Shown: positions 36,564 through 46,395, numbered from the stretch's first letter. The stretch: 64,000 nt of DNA from Lachnospiraceae bacterium (GCA_021202635.1 JAJQCQ010000013.1:1-64000), one strand, 5' to 3'. Translations and numbers: made by a program. Notes: generated by a model from the sequence alone, not told the origin.

Positions 36564-38000
36564 TCATTTTCTCCACGTTCCCCGCGAGAACAGAATCAGC
36601 ATCGGATACAGTTCCAGACGTCCCGCCAGCATATCGAAAATCATTACCAGCTTCGAGAGATACGAAAACCCGCCAAAGTTTCCAGTCGGCCCGACCACCT
36701 CCAGACCAGGACCGATGTTATTCAGGGTCGCCGCCACTGCAGTGAAATTCGTCGTAAAATCATAATTATCAATCGAAACAATCAAAAGCGACAGAGCGAA
36801 CACCGCCGCGTAAGCAACCAGAAATACATTCACAGACCGCACGGTAGACTGCTCGATCACGTGTCCGTCAATCTTCTGCTTCCGGACATGATGCGGATGC
36901 ACAATCACATCAAGCTCATTTCGGATCGAGCGGACCAGAATCATAATACGCTGCACCTTAATGCCGCCGCCTGTGCTGCCCGCACACGCACCAATACACA
37001 TCAAAAGCACCAGAATCGTCTTGGAAAATGACGGCCACTGGTCAAAATCCGTGGTCGCGAAGCCGGTAGTCGTAATGATCGTAGCCACCTGAAACGCCGC
37101 CTGCTGGATGGTTTCCAGCAAACCGTCAAACATCCCATAGATATTAACCGAAATCAGAACAATCGAAGCCACAATAATCAGCAGATAAATCCGCACCTCT
37201 GTCATCCCGAACGCGGCCTTCCACTTCTTTTTCCAGAGCAGATAGTAAAAGCTGAAATTCACACCGAACAAAATCATAAACAGCGTCGTCACAACCTGCA
37301 GATATGTATTATAGCTCGCCATGCTGTCGTTTCGGATGCCGAAGCCGCCTGTGCCGGCGGTGCCGAACACTGTGATCAGGGAATCAAACAGCGGCATGCC
37401 GCCAATCAGCAAAAGAACCAGCATGAACAGGCTCAGGGCCACATACATGCGGTATAACAGCCCTGCGGTCCCCTTTACCTTCGGCACCAGCTTGCCCACC
37501 GACGGCCCCGTACTCTCTGCCTTCATCATATACATATTGCCGCCGCCTGCCAGCGGAAGAATTGACATGACAAATACCAGCACACCCATACCGCCGATCC
37601 AGTGCGTAAAGCTGCGCCAGAACAGCAGACAATGCGGCAGGGCTTCCACATCGGAAAGGATGGTGGAGCCGGTCGTAGTAAAACCCGATACCGTCTCAAA
37701 CAGCGCGTCAATGTAGTTTGGAATCGCTCCCGCAATCACAAATGGCAGTGCGCCAAACGCGCTGAGTGCAATCCAGCACAGAGAGACCGTCAGGAATCCT
37801 TCCCGGGCGTGCATCTTCTTTTTCTCGGGGCTTTTCAGCGTCAGCAAGAGTCCCGCCGCCATACAAAACCCCATCCCGGAAAGCAGGGCAAAGCCTTCCT
37901 GCTCCCAGTAAAGCAGGGCAATTACCAGAGCCGGAAGCATCAGTCCGGCCTCCAAAATCAAGACCCATCCAAGTATGTATCGGATTAATTTATAATTCAT
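36564..38000 (-). CDS. trkH: TrkH-family potassium uptake protein
   Basis: ETVSGFTTTGSTIL, GTAGTGGFGIRNDS, IGACAGSTGGGIKVQR. Confidence 0.93.
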   Translation of the reverse strand: MNYKLIRYILGWVLILEAGLMLPALVIALLYWEQEGFALLSGMGFCMAAGLLLTLKSPEKKKMHAREGFLTVSLCWIALSAFGALPFVIAGAIPNYIDALFETVSGFTTTGSTILSDVEALPHCLLFWRSFTHWIGGMGVLVFVMSILPLAGGGNMYMMKAESTGPSVGKLVPKVKGTAGLLYRMYVALSLFMLVLLLIGGMPLFDSLITVFGTAGTGGFGIRNDSMASYNTYLQVVTTLFMILFGVNFSFYYLLWKKKWKAAFGMTEVRIYLLIIVASIVLISVNIYGMFDGLLETIQQAAFQVATIITTTGFATTDFDQWPSFSKTILVLLMCIGACAGSTGGGIKVQRIMILVRSIRNELDVIVHPHHVRKQKIDGHVIEQSTVRSVNVFLVAYAAVFALSLLIVSIDNYDFTTNFTAVAATLNNIGPGLEVVGPTGNFGGFSYLSKLVMIFDMLAGRLELYPMLILFSRGTWRK

Positions 38001-38082
38001 ATCTGTACTGTCCTCTTCGGTTACTGATCATCACCCGGCTCCCACCGTGCTGCGTTAAAAACGGTTTGTAACGGTGCAGGTT

Positions 38083-39441
38083 CTACTCCAGAATGTCCTC
38101 AATATCGCCGAGTCCTTTCTCCTGCGTAACAATGATCACACTGTCGCCGGTCTGCATCTGATCCGCACCACGAGGAATAATAATTTTACCCTTGCGGTAA
38201 ATGCAGGCCACCAGAATTCCCTTGCGGATCGGGAGATCCTGCAAAGTAGTATCTGTCACGCGTGATTTCGAACGGATGATGAATTCCAGCGCCTCCACCT
38301 TCCCGTCGATGATCTTATGCAGCGTCTCCACATTGCTTCCAAATGTGTTTTTCATGGAACGCGCATAGCGAATAATCATCTCCGCCGTGATATCCTTTGG
38401 ATGGACGATCGTATCCAAGTCCAGTTCCCGGATCACCTCGTCAAAAGCAATCCGGTTGATTTTCGTGACGATTTTCCTCTGTCCCTCGATTTTCTTCGCA
38501 TACAGAGATATCAGAATATTCTCTTCATCGATATTCGTCAGAGCCGCAAATCCTTCATACTGCTCCAGTCCCTCTTCCAGAAGCAGCTCCTTATCCGTAC
38601 CATCTCCGTGAACGATCGTTGCTTTCGGAAGCATCTCGCTGAGAGCCTCACAGCGCTCATAGCTTTTCTCAATAATCTTGACCCGGATCCCGACCGCCTG
38701 CAGCAGCACGGTCAGATAATAGGCCAGCGGACTGCCACCGACAATCATAATATTTTTCACCTGATTGGAAAGAATCCCCACCTGGCGGAAAAACTGATTT
38801 GCATCCGTGCTTCCCGCTACAATCGCGATCTGATCCTTCTCCCGCAGTACAGTATTGCCATCCGGGATAATCAGCTCCTTCCCCCGCTCAATTGCGCAGA
38901 TCAGGATATTACTGTGAATCTTGCGGGACAAATCCGCAATCCGCAGTCCGTCCAGCACCGATCCCTCCCGAAGGTGGAACTTCAGAATATCCACACGGTT
39001 CTTTGCGAACGAGTCCACATCAATCGCGGACGGAAATTTCAGATTCCGCGCAATCTCCAGCGCAGCCGCCATATCCGGGTTGATAATCATGGAGATGTGA
39101 AACTTATCCCGGATAAAACCAATCTCCGAATGATATTCCGGATTGCGTACCCGTGCGATGGAATGACACTTGCCACCGTCTTCTGCCATCAGACAGCAGA
39201 GCAGGTTGATCTCATCGGACCCCGTGACTGCGATCAGCAGATCAGCGGTCTCAATCCCGGCTTCCACCTGTGTTGAATGGCTCGCGCCATTTCCTGTGAT
39301 CCCCATCAGGTCATACTGACCCGATATATCCTCCACGAGATCTTCCTTTTTGTCTATGACCGTGACATCATTTTCCTCGTCACAGAGCTCTGCGGCCAGA
39401 GCCGTACCCACCTTGCCCAGACCAATAATAATGATCTTCAT
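38083..39441 (-). CDS. trkA: Trk system peripheral subunit TrkA
   Basis: MKIIIIGLGKVGTALAAELCDE; duplicated RCK-N/RCK-C organisation. Confidence 0.93.
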   Translation of the reverse strand: MKIIIIGLGKVGTALAAELCDEENDVTVIDKKEDLVEDISGQYDLMGITGNGASHSTQVEAGIETADLLIAVTGSDEINLLCCLMAEDGGKCHSIARVRNPEYHSEIGFIRDKFHISMIINPDMAAALEIARNLKFPSAIDVDSFAKNRVDILKFHLREGSVLDGLRIADLSRKIHSNILICAIERGKELIIPDGNTVLREKDQIAIVAGSTDANQFFRQVGILSNQVKNIMIVGGSPLAYYLTVLLQAVGIRVKIIEKSYERCEALSEMLPKATIVHGDGTDKELLLEEGLEQYEGFAALTNIDEENILISLYAKKIEGQRKIVTKINRIAFDEVIRELDLDTIVHPKDITAEMIIRYARSMKNTFGSNVETLHKIIDGKVEALEFIIRSKSRVTDTTLQDLPIRKGILVACIYRKGKIIIPRGADQMQTGDSVIIVTQEKGLGDIEDILE

Positions 39442-39471
39442 CCTTCTTATCTCTCCCGTAAAAAGTTACCC

Positions 39472-39497
39472 GTAGCTGTTCCGTACCTTCCCAGCTG
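39472..39497. repeat. Family D short hairpin element
   Basis: GTAGCTGTTCCGTACCTTCCCAGCTGC, 24 bp from the stop of the aminotransferase. Confidence 0.5.
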
Positions 39498-39520
39498 CGC
39501 AAATACCCGACTGCCGTCTT

Positions 39521-40738
39521 TCAAAAAAACTCTTTGCTTAGTTTTGCAAATTCCGGCAAAGCATTCACAATCGTATCGTAGGATACGCAATACGCCAGAC
39601 GTACATAACCCGGACAGGCAAACGAGCTGCCTGGCACAATCAGAATATGGTATTTTTTCGCCGCATTCACAAACGCAGTCTCGGCAGCGACGGCATCTGC
39701 TTCACCGCCGGCATCCTTTGCAACCGGCACCTTCAGCCATAAATAGAACGCGCCCTGCGGGCGGACACAGGTAAAGCCAAGCCCGGTCAGTCCCTCATAA
39801 AGGGTCCTGCGATTTCTGTCATAAAATGCAAGATCCGCCTGGCAGTCCACGCATCTGCCCACAGCCAGCTGAATCAGAGACGGCGCATTCACACAGCCGC
39901 TGATGCGGTTCGCGATCGTTGCGGCATCAATCGTCATGGCGCTCTCTTCCAGTTCATCCGGAATCAGCACATAACCGATGCGCTCTCCGGGAAGGGAGAG
40001 CGATTTACTATAAGAATAAACCACCATCGTATTGTCATAATACTTTGTCACAAACGGAACCGTCGCCCCGTCAAACACCAGCTCCCTGTAAGGCTCGTCG
40101 GAAATCAGATAAATCGCGTGTCCGTACTCCTTCTGCTTTTCCCCGAGAATCGCCGCCAGCGCCCCGATCGTCTCTTCTGAATAAACTACGCCGGTCGGAT
40201 TATTCGGGTTATTGATAATCACCGCCTTTGTCTTTGCGGTGATCTTAGCCCGAAATGCCTCCTGGTTGATCTGAAAGGTTTCCGGATCCGGATCTGCCGT
40301 TATCAGCACACCGTCGTAATTCGTCACATACGCGCGATACTCCAGAAAATATGGTGCAAACGTGATCACCTCATCTCCAGGATTCAGCAATGTCTTCAGC
40401 GCAACATTCAGGCCGCTCCCTGCCCCTACTGTCATGATCAGATTCCGCCCGCCAAATTTCGTGCCGAACCGCTGGTTCAGATTCTCCGCGATCGCCTCGC
40501 GCACTTCCGGATAACCTGCATTACTCATATAGCCATGTACAAAAAGCGGGTCCTCCTCATCCAGAATGTCCTTAATCGCCTGATTCACCCGCTGCGGCGC
40601 CGGTACATTCGGATTCCCCAGACTGAAATCATAGACCTGATCCGCACCGTAAAGCTCCGCCATTTTCTTTCCTTCCTCAAACATCATACGGATCGCTGAA
40701 TTGTTTGCGAGGAAAGGACGCATTTTTTCTGAAATCAT
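39521..40738 (-). CDS. Pyridoxal phosphate-dependent aminotransferase (class I/II)
   Basis: NNPNNPTGVVYSEE, YSYSKSLSLPGERIGY. Confidence 0.92.
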   Translation of the reverse strand: MISEKMRPFLANNSAIRMMFEEGKKMAELYGADQVYDFSLGNPNVPAPQRVNQAIKDILDEEDPLFVHGYMSNAGYPEVREAIAENLNQRFGTKFGGRNLIMTVGAGSGLNVALKTLLNPGDEVITFAPYFLEYRAYVTNYDGVLITADPDPETFQINQEAFRAKITAKTKAVIINNPNNPTGVVYSEETIGALAAILGEKQKEYGHAIYLISDEPYRELVFDGATVPFVTKYYDNTMVVYSYSKSLSLPGERIGYVLIPDELEESAMTIDAATIANRISGCVNAPSLIQLAVGRCVDCQADLAFYDRNRRTLYEGLTGLGFTCVRPQGAFYLWLKVPVAKDAGGEADAVAAETAFVNAAKKYHILIVPGSSFACPGYVRLAYCVSYDTIVNALPEFAKLSKEFF

Positions 40739-40761
40739 TTGTAATATCCCCCTGTAAATTC

Positions 40762-40882
40762 ATAACTGTTCCGAACAGCATCCGGCCGACAAAATCGCTT
40801 CGCGAGGGGCCAGATGCCTGCAGCCTCTGCGTTTTCGCCTCCGACTGCGCAGCCGGTACGTGGTCGGGCGTAAACAGTAACG
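40762..40882. repeat. Family B-like composite element
   Basis: ATAACTGTTCCGAACAGCATCCGGCC ... AACAGTAAC. Confidence 0.5.
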
Positions 40883-40954
40883 ATGCTTTCAACTTCGGCT
40901 ATACTTTACTACAACCCTACCTCCTTTTCAAGCCTATTTTCCCGAAAATCCATT

Positions 40955-41383
40955 TTAATACCTTCCTTCTTTATCCCAGATGCCGGAAAAAAACAGCAGG
41001 CTCCCTGCCACTTTCCCGGCCGCAAGCGCAATCACCAGCCAGCTCACATTCTGCGTAATGCCCAGTCTCCTGCTGTAAACCGGAAAAATGTCGACAATCT
41101 CCGCAAGTGCCATGATCCAGCCGCCGATAAAAATTCCAATAAAAAATCCCGCTGGTACCAGCATCCACGCCCCGCCTGCCAGTTCAAAATTAAACAGGGT
41201 GACCACATCTCCGGCCATGGCCCCCAGAAAAATCGCGTCCTCATACCATAAAATCTGCCGCGCAGTATGGGAAATGCCAATAAAACGCGTCAATATTCCA
41301 AGCCCGATCATGACGGACGCCACTCCGCCCGCCACCAGAAAACCAGACGCAAATCCGACTATGACCGCCAATACCTGTCCCAT
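40955..41383 (-). CDS. spoVAB: Stage V sporulation protein AB
   Basis: Small multi-TM protein resembling SpoVAB (IGLGILTRFIGISHTARQILWYEDAIFLGAMAG); adjacent to spoVAA. Confidence 0.78.
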   Translation of the reverse strand: MGQVLAVIVGFASGFLVAGGVASVMIGLGILTRFIGISHTARQILWYEDAIFLGAMAGDVVTLFNFELAGGAWMLVPAGFFIGIFIGGWIMALAEIVDIFPVYSRRLGITQNVSWLVIALAAGKVAGSLLFFSGIWDKEGRY

Positions 41384-41412
41384 TCTTCCGGCACCTTTCT
41401 ACACTTTTTGAT

Positions 41413-41460
41413 CACCGTTCAGAACAGCAGACAGCCTGCGGCCTGCTATTCTGAATTGTG
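41413..41460. repeat. Family B element between spoVAB and spoVAA
   Basis: CACCGTTCAGAACAGCAGACAGCCTGCGGCCTGCTATTCTGAATTGTG. Confidence 0.65.
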
Positions 41461-41478
41461 GCTCTTTTGGGCAGCAAT

Positions 41479-42231
41479 TCATCCCCGCTCCTCTTTTTTC
41501 TCCTGCGTATGCTTTCTCTCATCTGCCTCAATCACCGTCGTATCGACATCGTTCTCATAAACCCGCATCTGCACCTGCAGCGGCGTTGGATCTGCCTGAT
41601 TCTTCCTGCGCGCAAAATGATGGAAAAACAGCAGAATTCCAAGACCTACTCCAATGGAATAAGAAATCTCCAGCAGCATAGCCCCGCCCGAAGACGCTCC
41701 GGTCAGCAGCTCATACAACCGTGCAAACAAATCCGTCATCCCCACATCCATATGAAATGCCATAATCGAGAAGGCCGCTCCAAAAAAGGACAGAAAACAA
41801 ATCAGCACGGTTTTAAAACTGCTCCATATCCGTTCCAGGCCTCCTTTCCCCGCAGAAGGCTTTTCCACTGTCAGGATAAAATCCGTCTCACCGAGATTAT
41901 TCACCGCAATCTTCGGATATTCCTGCCAGATGACAGGCAGCACATCCATCAGAGAATATATATAGCGCCCTGGCCCATGTACCCGTTCCGTCGGCAGCCG
42001 CAGGGTCTTCACCTTATTTTCCGTCGGTTTATCTGCGCAGCAAATCTGTGCAATTTCGCCGAGGCGGACAGCCGCCGCCCCTCCGGAAATCCTCACATTC
42101 TTATCGATTTTCAGGTAAAGCGTATCGGAAGCCCCCAAAGCTGTCCCATCTCCCTTCCAGATTTTTTTCTGCCCGCACAAGCTCCGCATTATCCGGCCGG
42201 CTTGTCCGCACCCCCATATAATACCAGGCAC
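41479..42231 (-). CDS. spoVAA: Stage V sporulation protein AA; start codon uncertain
   Basis: DTLYLKIDKNVRI...FHMDVGMTDLFARLYELLTG...ISYSIGVGLGILLFFHHF...PTPLQVQMRVYENDVDTTVIE. Confidence 0.78.
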   Translation of the reverse strand: MPGIIWGCGQAGRIMRSLCGQKKIWKGDGTALGASDTLYLKIDKNVRISGGAAAVRLGEIAQICCADKPTENKVKTLRLPTERVHGPGRYIYSLMDVLPVIWQEYPKIAVNNLGETDFILTVEKPSAGKGGLERIWSSFKTVLICFLSFFGAAFSIMAFHMDVGMTDLFARLYELLTGASSGGAMLLEISYSIGVGLGILLFFHHFARRKNQADPTPLQVQMRVYENDVDTTVIEADERKHTQEKKEERG

Positions 42232-42286
42232 AGATCACACACAGAAGCACAAGAGCCAGCACCAGCAGCAAATACCATTTCGTCAT
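42101..42286 (-). CDS. Small single-TM ORF overlapping the spoVAA start out of frame
   Basis: MTKWYLLLVLALVLLCVICAWYYMGVRTSRPDNAELVRAEKNLEG; overlaps spoVAA; may be an upstream gene or a split N-terminus. Confidence 0.4.
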   Translation of the reverse strand: MTKWYLLLVLALVLLCVICAWYYMGVRTSRPDNAELVRAEKNLEGRWDSFGGFRYALPENR

Positions 42287-42453
42287 TTTTTTCACAGGAT
42301 TGCTTTCCGTCTTAATGATTTGTCCATAGTATTCCCGGAAGTCCGAAAAAAATACACCTGCGATCGAGCCGAAGACGGAAAGGATCCTTTCTGCCATAAA
42401 GAATATCGGCAAAAAAGGATCCTTTTTCACTTCTTTCGTCTATCCAGACTTTA

Positions 42454-43122
42454 TCACTGCTGTGCTTTCGCAATTTTCACAATACGGCTCGTACCAAGCC
42501 GGGAAGCGCCCAATTCCAGAAAATGTGCCGCGTCGTCAAGGGAGGAAATCCCTCCGGCAGCCTTGATTTTCACGTCGCTGCCTACGTGTTTTGCAAACAG
42601 GGCGACATCCTCAAAGGTCGCGCCTCCTGTGCTGAATCCGGTGGATGTTTTGATAAAGTCCACACCCGCTTCCGTAACAATCTCACAGAGGCGGATCTTC
42701 TCCTCCTCCGTCAGCAGGCAGGTCTCAATGATCACCTTCAGAATTTTGCTGCCACAGGCCGCCTTCAGGGTACGGATTTCATTCAGAAGACAGTCATACT
42801 TCTGATCCTTCACCCAGCCGATGTTAATCACCATATCAATCTCGTCCGCGCCGTTCGCAAGTGCGTCCTTTGTCTCGAATTCCTTAACCGCAGTCGTCTG
42901 ATAGCCATTTGGGAATCCGATGACCGTGCAGACGGCCGGAGTATCCGCCGATGCCAGACGGTCAAAATAATCCCTGGCCTGCTTTACATAGCTCGGCGGA
43001 ATACACACAGACGCCGTTTCGTATTTCACCGCATCATCACAGATCTGCCGGATCTGTTCCCAGGTCGCGCTCTGCGAGAGCAGCGTGTGGTCTACATGCC
43101 GAAGTATTTCTTTTAATTCCAT
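42454..43122 (-). CDS. deoC: Deoxyribose-phosphate aldolase
   Basis: [47 protein letters not shown]. Confidence 0.95.
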   Translation of the reverse strand: MELKEILRHVDHTLLSQSATWEQIRQICDDAVKYETASVCIPPSYVKQARDYFDRLASADTPAVCTVIGFPNGYQTTAVKEFETKDALANGADEIDMVINIGWVKDQKYDCLLNEIRTLKAACGSKILKVIIETCLLTEEEKIRLCEIVTEAGVDFIKTSTGFSTGGATFEDVALFAKHVGSDVKIKAAGGISSLDDAAHFLELGASRLGTSRIVKIAKAQQ

Positions 43123-43403
43123 TTTTGTCCCTCCTGATTTTCTTCTATTGATTGTCCTGATTCATACAATTCATCCGGACAAATATCCTGTCCATCTGGC
43201 CAGACAACCGTAAAGCCATCTGTAGAAACCCTCTTAAAATATTCAAATACTCTCAGTTTTCCATACCATTCTCCCTTGATATAAGGTTCAACATTGAATA
43301 TTTTTTTTTCACCATTATCAAATTCCACCAAAATCTGATACATACATACTGCTTCTGCATGAACTGCCGTTGGTCTGAGCATGAAATGCCTCCTTTTACT
43401 CAT
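43113..43403 (-). CDS. DUF2442-like protein
   Basis: [58 protein letters not shown]. Confidence 0.75.
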   Translation of the reverse strand: MSKRRHFMLRPTAVHAEAVCMYQILVEFDNGEKKIFNVEPYIKGEWYGKLRVFEYFKRVSTDGFTVVWPDGQDICPDELYESGQSIEENQEGQKWN

Positions 43404-43675
43404 CGTAATGGCTCTATTTTAAAATAACCGTCTCCATCTCTTAACAGTCTCCAGTTAGCCTGCAGTTCCTCCTCATGAATAGCCATCCATGCTGCTAATA
43501 ATTTCATTTGTTTATTCGGAAAACATCCTTCTAAAACCTCACCGTCTAATCCCACTACAATTTCATAGTCACCATATAGCGCATGTACATGTGGTTTATT
43601 ATGTTTTCCGCCTCTTTCACTTTGCATTCGTACAATAATTCCAAAAAACATAGACAATGCCGGTATTTTAATCAC
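43400..43675 (-). CDS. DUF4160-like protein (GTG start or later ATG)
   Basis: MFFGIIVRMQSERGGKHNKPHVHALYGDYEIVVGLDG. Confidence 0.75.
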   Translation of the reverse strand: MIKIPALSMFFGIIVRMQSERGGKHNKPHVHALYGDYEIVVGLDGEVLEGCFPNKQMKLLAAWMAIHEEELQANWRLLRDGDGYFKIEPLR

Positions 43676-45341
43676 CTCCCATTTTTTTCTTCTTCACCGC
43701 CTGCCACAGGAAACAGAGCAGAATCAGCGCCCACACCGCAGCAAGGCCCGCCAGCAGCATCACAGAGGTCTGCGGCAGCGGTCCGAGGTCTTTTAAACCG
43801 CCGGAATCCTCATCCGTCGTCTCAATCTGATCAAGGCGATAAAGCGAAGTCACATCATCATAAAGGGTCTCAAAATAAGTGTCGTCAATGGTTTCCCCGC
43901 GTCGGGCTGATTTTGTCGTATTCTCAATCAGCTGCCCGGCCGCGCTGCGCAGGGAGGTGGAGCCGTTAAAAACCTCCGTCGTAAAGGTATTTTCAATGTT
44001 CTCCAGTAACAGCTTCGCAGCATCAATCTTCACGCTGTAGTAGGTCGAATTGTCCTCTCCTGACCGGGACAGATAGTCCTGGTACTCGTCAGACTCCTGT
44101 GCTTTTGTCGTAACCGGAAGATACCCCTCCGTCTGAGAATATCCGATCTGCACATCGTTTGTGAGAAGATACTGCGCAAACAGCCAGGACGCGAGCACTT
44201 CCTGGGAATCCTCTTTATTAAAGATACAGATGGACGGTCCCTGTGAGATCATCTGTACATTTTCCGTATCATACTGGGGAACCGCCATCACCACCGTCTC
44301 AAATTCTACCAGCTTGTCTTCGCTGATGTCAAGCAGCGGCGCATCCGTTCCCATCCAGGTAGCTCCGGCAGTCGAGTCGATGGCAAAAATACACTGCCCT
44401 GCGTTGAGGAAATTGGCCGGATATCCGGAAATCTTGAAAGTGGAAAATTCTCTTTCTTCCGCACGCGCCGCAATCTCATACAGCAGTTCCGTTGTCGTGT
44501 CATTGAAGAGCAAAACGTCCCCCTCCGCGGTCGAATACCCGGCATCCAGCTGTTTGAGCATCGTGATCATCATGTTGTCCGTGGATTTGTAAATAAACGG
44601 AATCATCACACTCTGCCCATTCACGACAAAATTTCCATCCTCGTCCTTCTCCATCGCCGCATCACAGACTTCCCAGATAAAATCCCAGGTCAGCGTCTCC
44701 GGAAGTTCAAAGCCAAGCGCCTCAACATACGTCTTATTCACATAGCAGGCTTCTGTAGACCGCATATACGGAAGCGCGTAATAATACCCGTTGATCAGAC
44801 ATTCATCCAGAAACTGCGGCACGATCTCATCCACCGTCGGGGAATCAAAAGCAAGCTCACTGCCTCCCAGTCCGTATTTCTCATCCGTCATCAGGTCATC
44901 CAGCGCTACCACCTGGTTATCACCGGTCAGGTAGGTTGCGATGTGATCCGGGTACGTAATGCAGACGTTGGGCGTCGTATCCGTCGCAATGTTCGTAATA
45001 ACGTCGTTATAAATATCCGAGTAATCCGTATACAGCCGGATATTCACCGTAATATTCGGATACAGCGCTTCAAAATCCTCAATCGCCTGCTCATAGATCG
45101 CCACCTGGCTCTTATTCGTATCATTCTTCGCCCAAAAGGTAATCTCATAGTCACGCGAAGTGTCAAACTCCTCCGGAACCTCAAAGGCCTCCTTCGTCTC
45201 CTGCGAACCGTGGCATCCAGTCAGTAAAACCATGCAAAAAACAATCAACAGCGCCGCCAGGACGCCGCGCCGCGCCCCAACGCCAGAGCCATCCTGCTTT
45301 TCCTTGCGTTTCCCTATCTGTTTCACCGTATCTCGTCTCAT
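43668..45341 (-). CDS. Carbohydrate ABC transporter substrate-binding lipoprotein with C-terminal TM segment
   Basis: Lipobox LLTGCHGS; family 1 extracellular solute-binding sequence; C-terminal SVMLLAGLAAVWALILLCFLWQAVKKKKMGGD. Confidence 0.85.
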   Translation of the reverse strand: MRRDTVKQIGKRKEKQDGSGVGARRGVLAALLIVFCMVLLTGCHGSQETKEAFEVPEEFDTSRDYEITFWAKNDTNKSQVAIYEQAIEDFEALYPNITVNIRLYTDYSDIYNDVITNIATDTTPNVCITYPDHIATYLTGDNQVVALDDLMTDEKYGLGGSELAFDSPTVDEIVPQFLDECLINGYYYALPYMRSTEACYVNKTYVEALGFELPETLTWDFIWEVCDAAMEKDEDGNFVVNGQSVMIPFIYKSTDNMMITMLKQLDAGYSTAEGDVLLFNDTTTELLYEIAARAEEREFSTFKISGYPANFLNAGQCIFAIDSTAGATWMGTDAPLLDISEDKLVEFETVVMAVPQYDTENVQMISQGPSICIFNKEDSQEVLASWLFAQYLLTNDVQIGYSQTEGYLPVTTKAQESDEYQDYLSRSGEDNSTYYSVKIDAAKLLLENIENTFTTEVFNGSTSLRSAAGQLIENTTKSARRGETIDDTYFETLYDDVTSLYRLDQIETTDEDSGGLKDLGPLPQTSVMLLAGLAAVWALILLCFLWQAVKKKKMGGD

Positions 45342-45498
45342 AATATATCCTCTGGTTTTCCTCAATTCCATTTTTCCCGCCCTTCAAAGGCCGTCCGTTC
45401 ATCGCAATTCCTGCAATGCCTCCATTTTCAGGCTATTCTGCTGCCTGCCCGTCTTTTTCAGCTTCTGCGCGCTGCTTTCATCCGCCATCCTTTGGGCA

Positions 45499-46374
45499 TT
45501 ACGCTTTCAGACCGCCACGGGATACTCCCGCCATGATCTCCTTACGGAAAATCAGAAACAGCACAATCAATGGCACGGAGATCACTACCACCGCTGCCAT
45601 CATCGCCGGAATATTTTCCCGTCCGAATCCATTTTCCCGGATCTCCTGTATTCCGTTCGACACCAGATAATAGCTCTGGTCATCCGTAATCAGCCGCGGC
45701 CATACGTAAGAATTCCAGCATTCAATCACCTTCAGAATCGTGACGGTCGTCATCGTCGGCTTAGAGATTGGCAGCATCACCTTCCACAGATACTTAAAAT
45801 CCGAAGTCCCGTCCACCTTTGCGGCATAATACAGACTGTCCGGAATCTGCTCAAAATTCTCCTTCAGCAGATAAATATAGAAGACCGACGTCACCGAAGG
45901 CAGAATCAGTCCGGCATAGCTGTTCCGCAGATTCAGATTTGTGATTGTCACAAAATTCGTGATAATCACCAGCTCATTCGGGATCATCATCAGTGAGAGG
46001 AAAAACACAAACACCAGATTCTTCCCGCGAAACTGCAGCCGCGCAAAGGCAAACGCCGCCAGCGTAATCACTGCCAGCATCAGCACCGTCGTCGCCACCG
46101 CGAAAAGCAGCGTGTTTGCCAGATAACGCGCCAGCGGCACCTCCGTAAACGCGTCCGCGTAATTCTGCAGAGTCGGCGTCAGCGTAAAAAACTTCGGAAC
46201 AGACTCCGAGCTGTACTCACTGTAGCTTTTCACCGACGTCAGCACCATCCAGTAAAACGGAAACAGCACAATCAGCGCCCACAGCGCCAGGAACACTCCC
46301 TTAACGGCGCCCAGAATGCGTGAACCGATTTTCTCCCTCCGTTCGGCCTTTCCAAAATCAAATGCACGTTCCAT
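45499..46374 (-). CDS. Carbohydrate ABC transporter permease (MalG-like)
   Basis: Binding-protein-dependent permease motif DGTSDFKYLWKVMLPISKPTM. Confidence 0.9.
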   Translation of the reverse strand: MERAFDFGKAERREKIGSRILGAVKGVFLALWALIVLFPFYWMVLTSVKSYSEYSSESVPKFFTLTPTLQNYADAFTEVPLARYLANTLLFAVATTVLMLAVITLAAFAFARLQFRGKNLVFVFFLSLMMIPNELVIITNFVTITNLNLRNSYAGLILPSVTSVFYIYLLKENFEQIPDSLYYAAKVDGTSDFKYLWKVMLPISKPTMTTVTILKVIECWNSYVWPRLITDDQSYYLVSNGIQEIRENGFGRENIPAMMAAVVVISVPLIVLFLIFRKEIMAGVSRGGLKA

Positions 46375-46395
46375 CTCGTTCCTCCATGCGTCCCT

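Noticed and set aside
42410-42446. Twin GGATCC-centred palindromes (AAAGGATCCTTT and AAAAAGGATCCTTTTT) between deoC and the next ORF
   Set aside because: Most simply a terminator-like structure after deoC; too short to argue for anything unusual.
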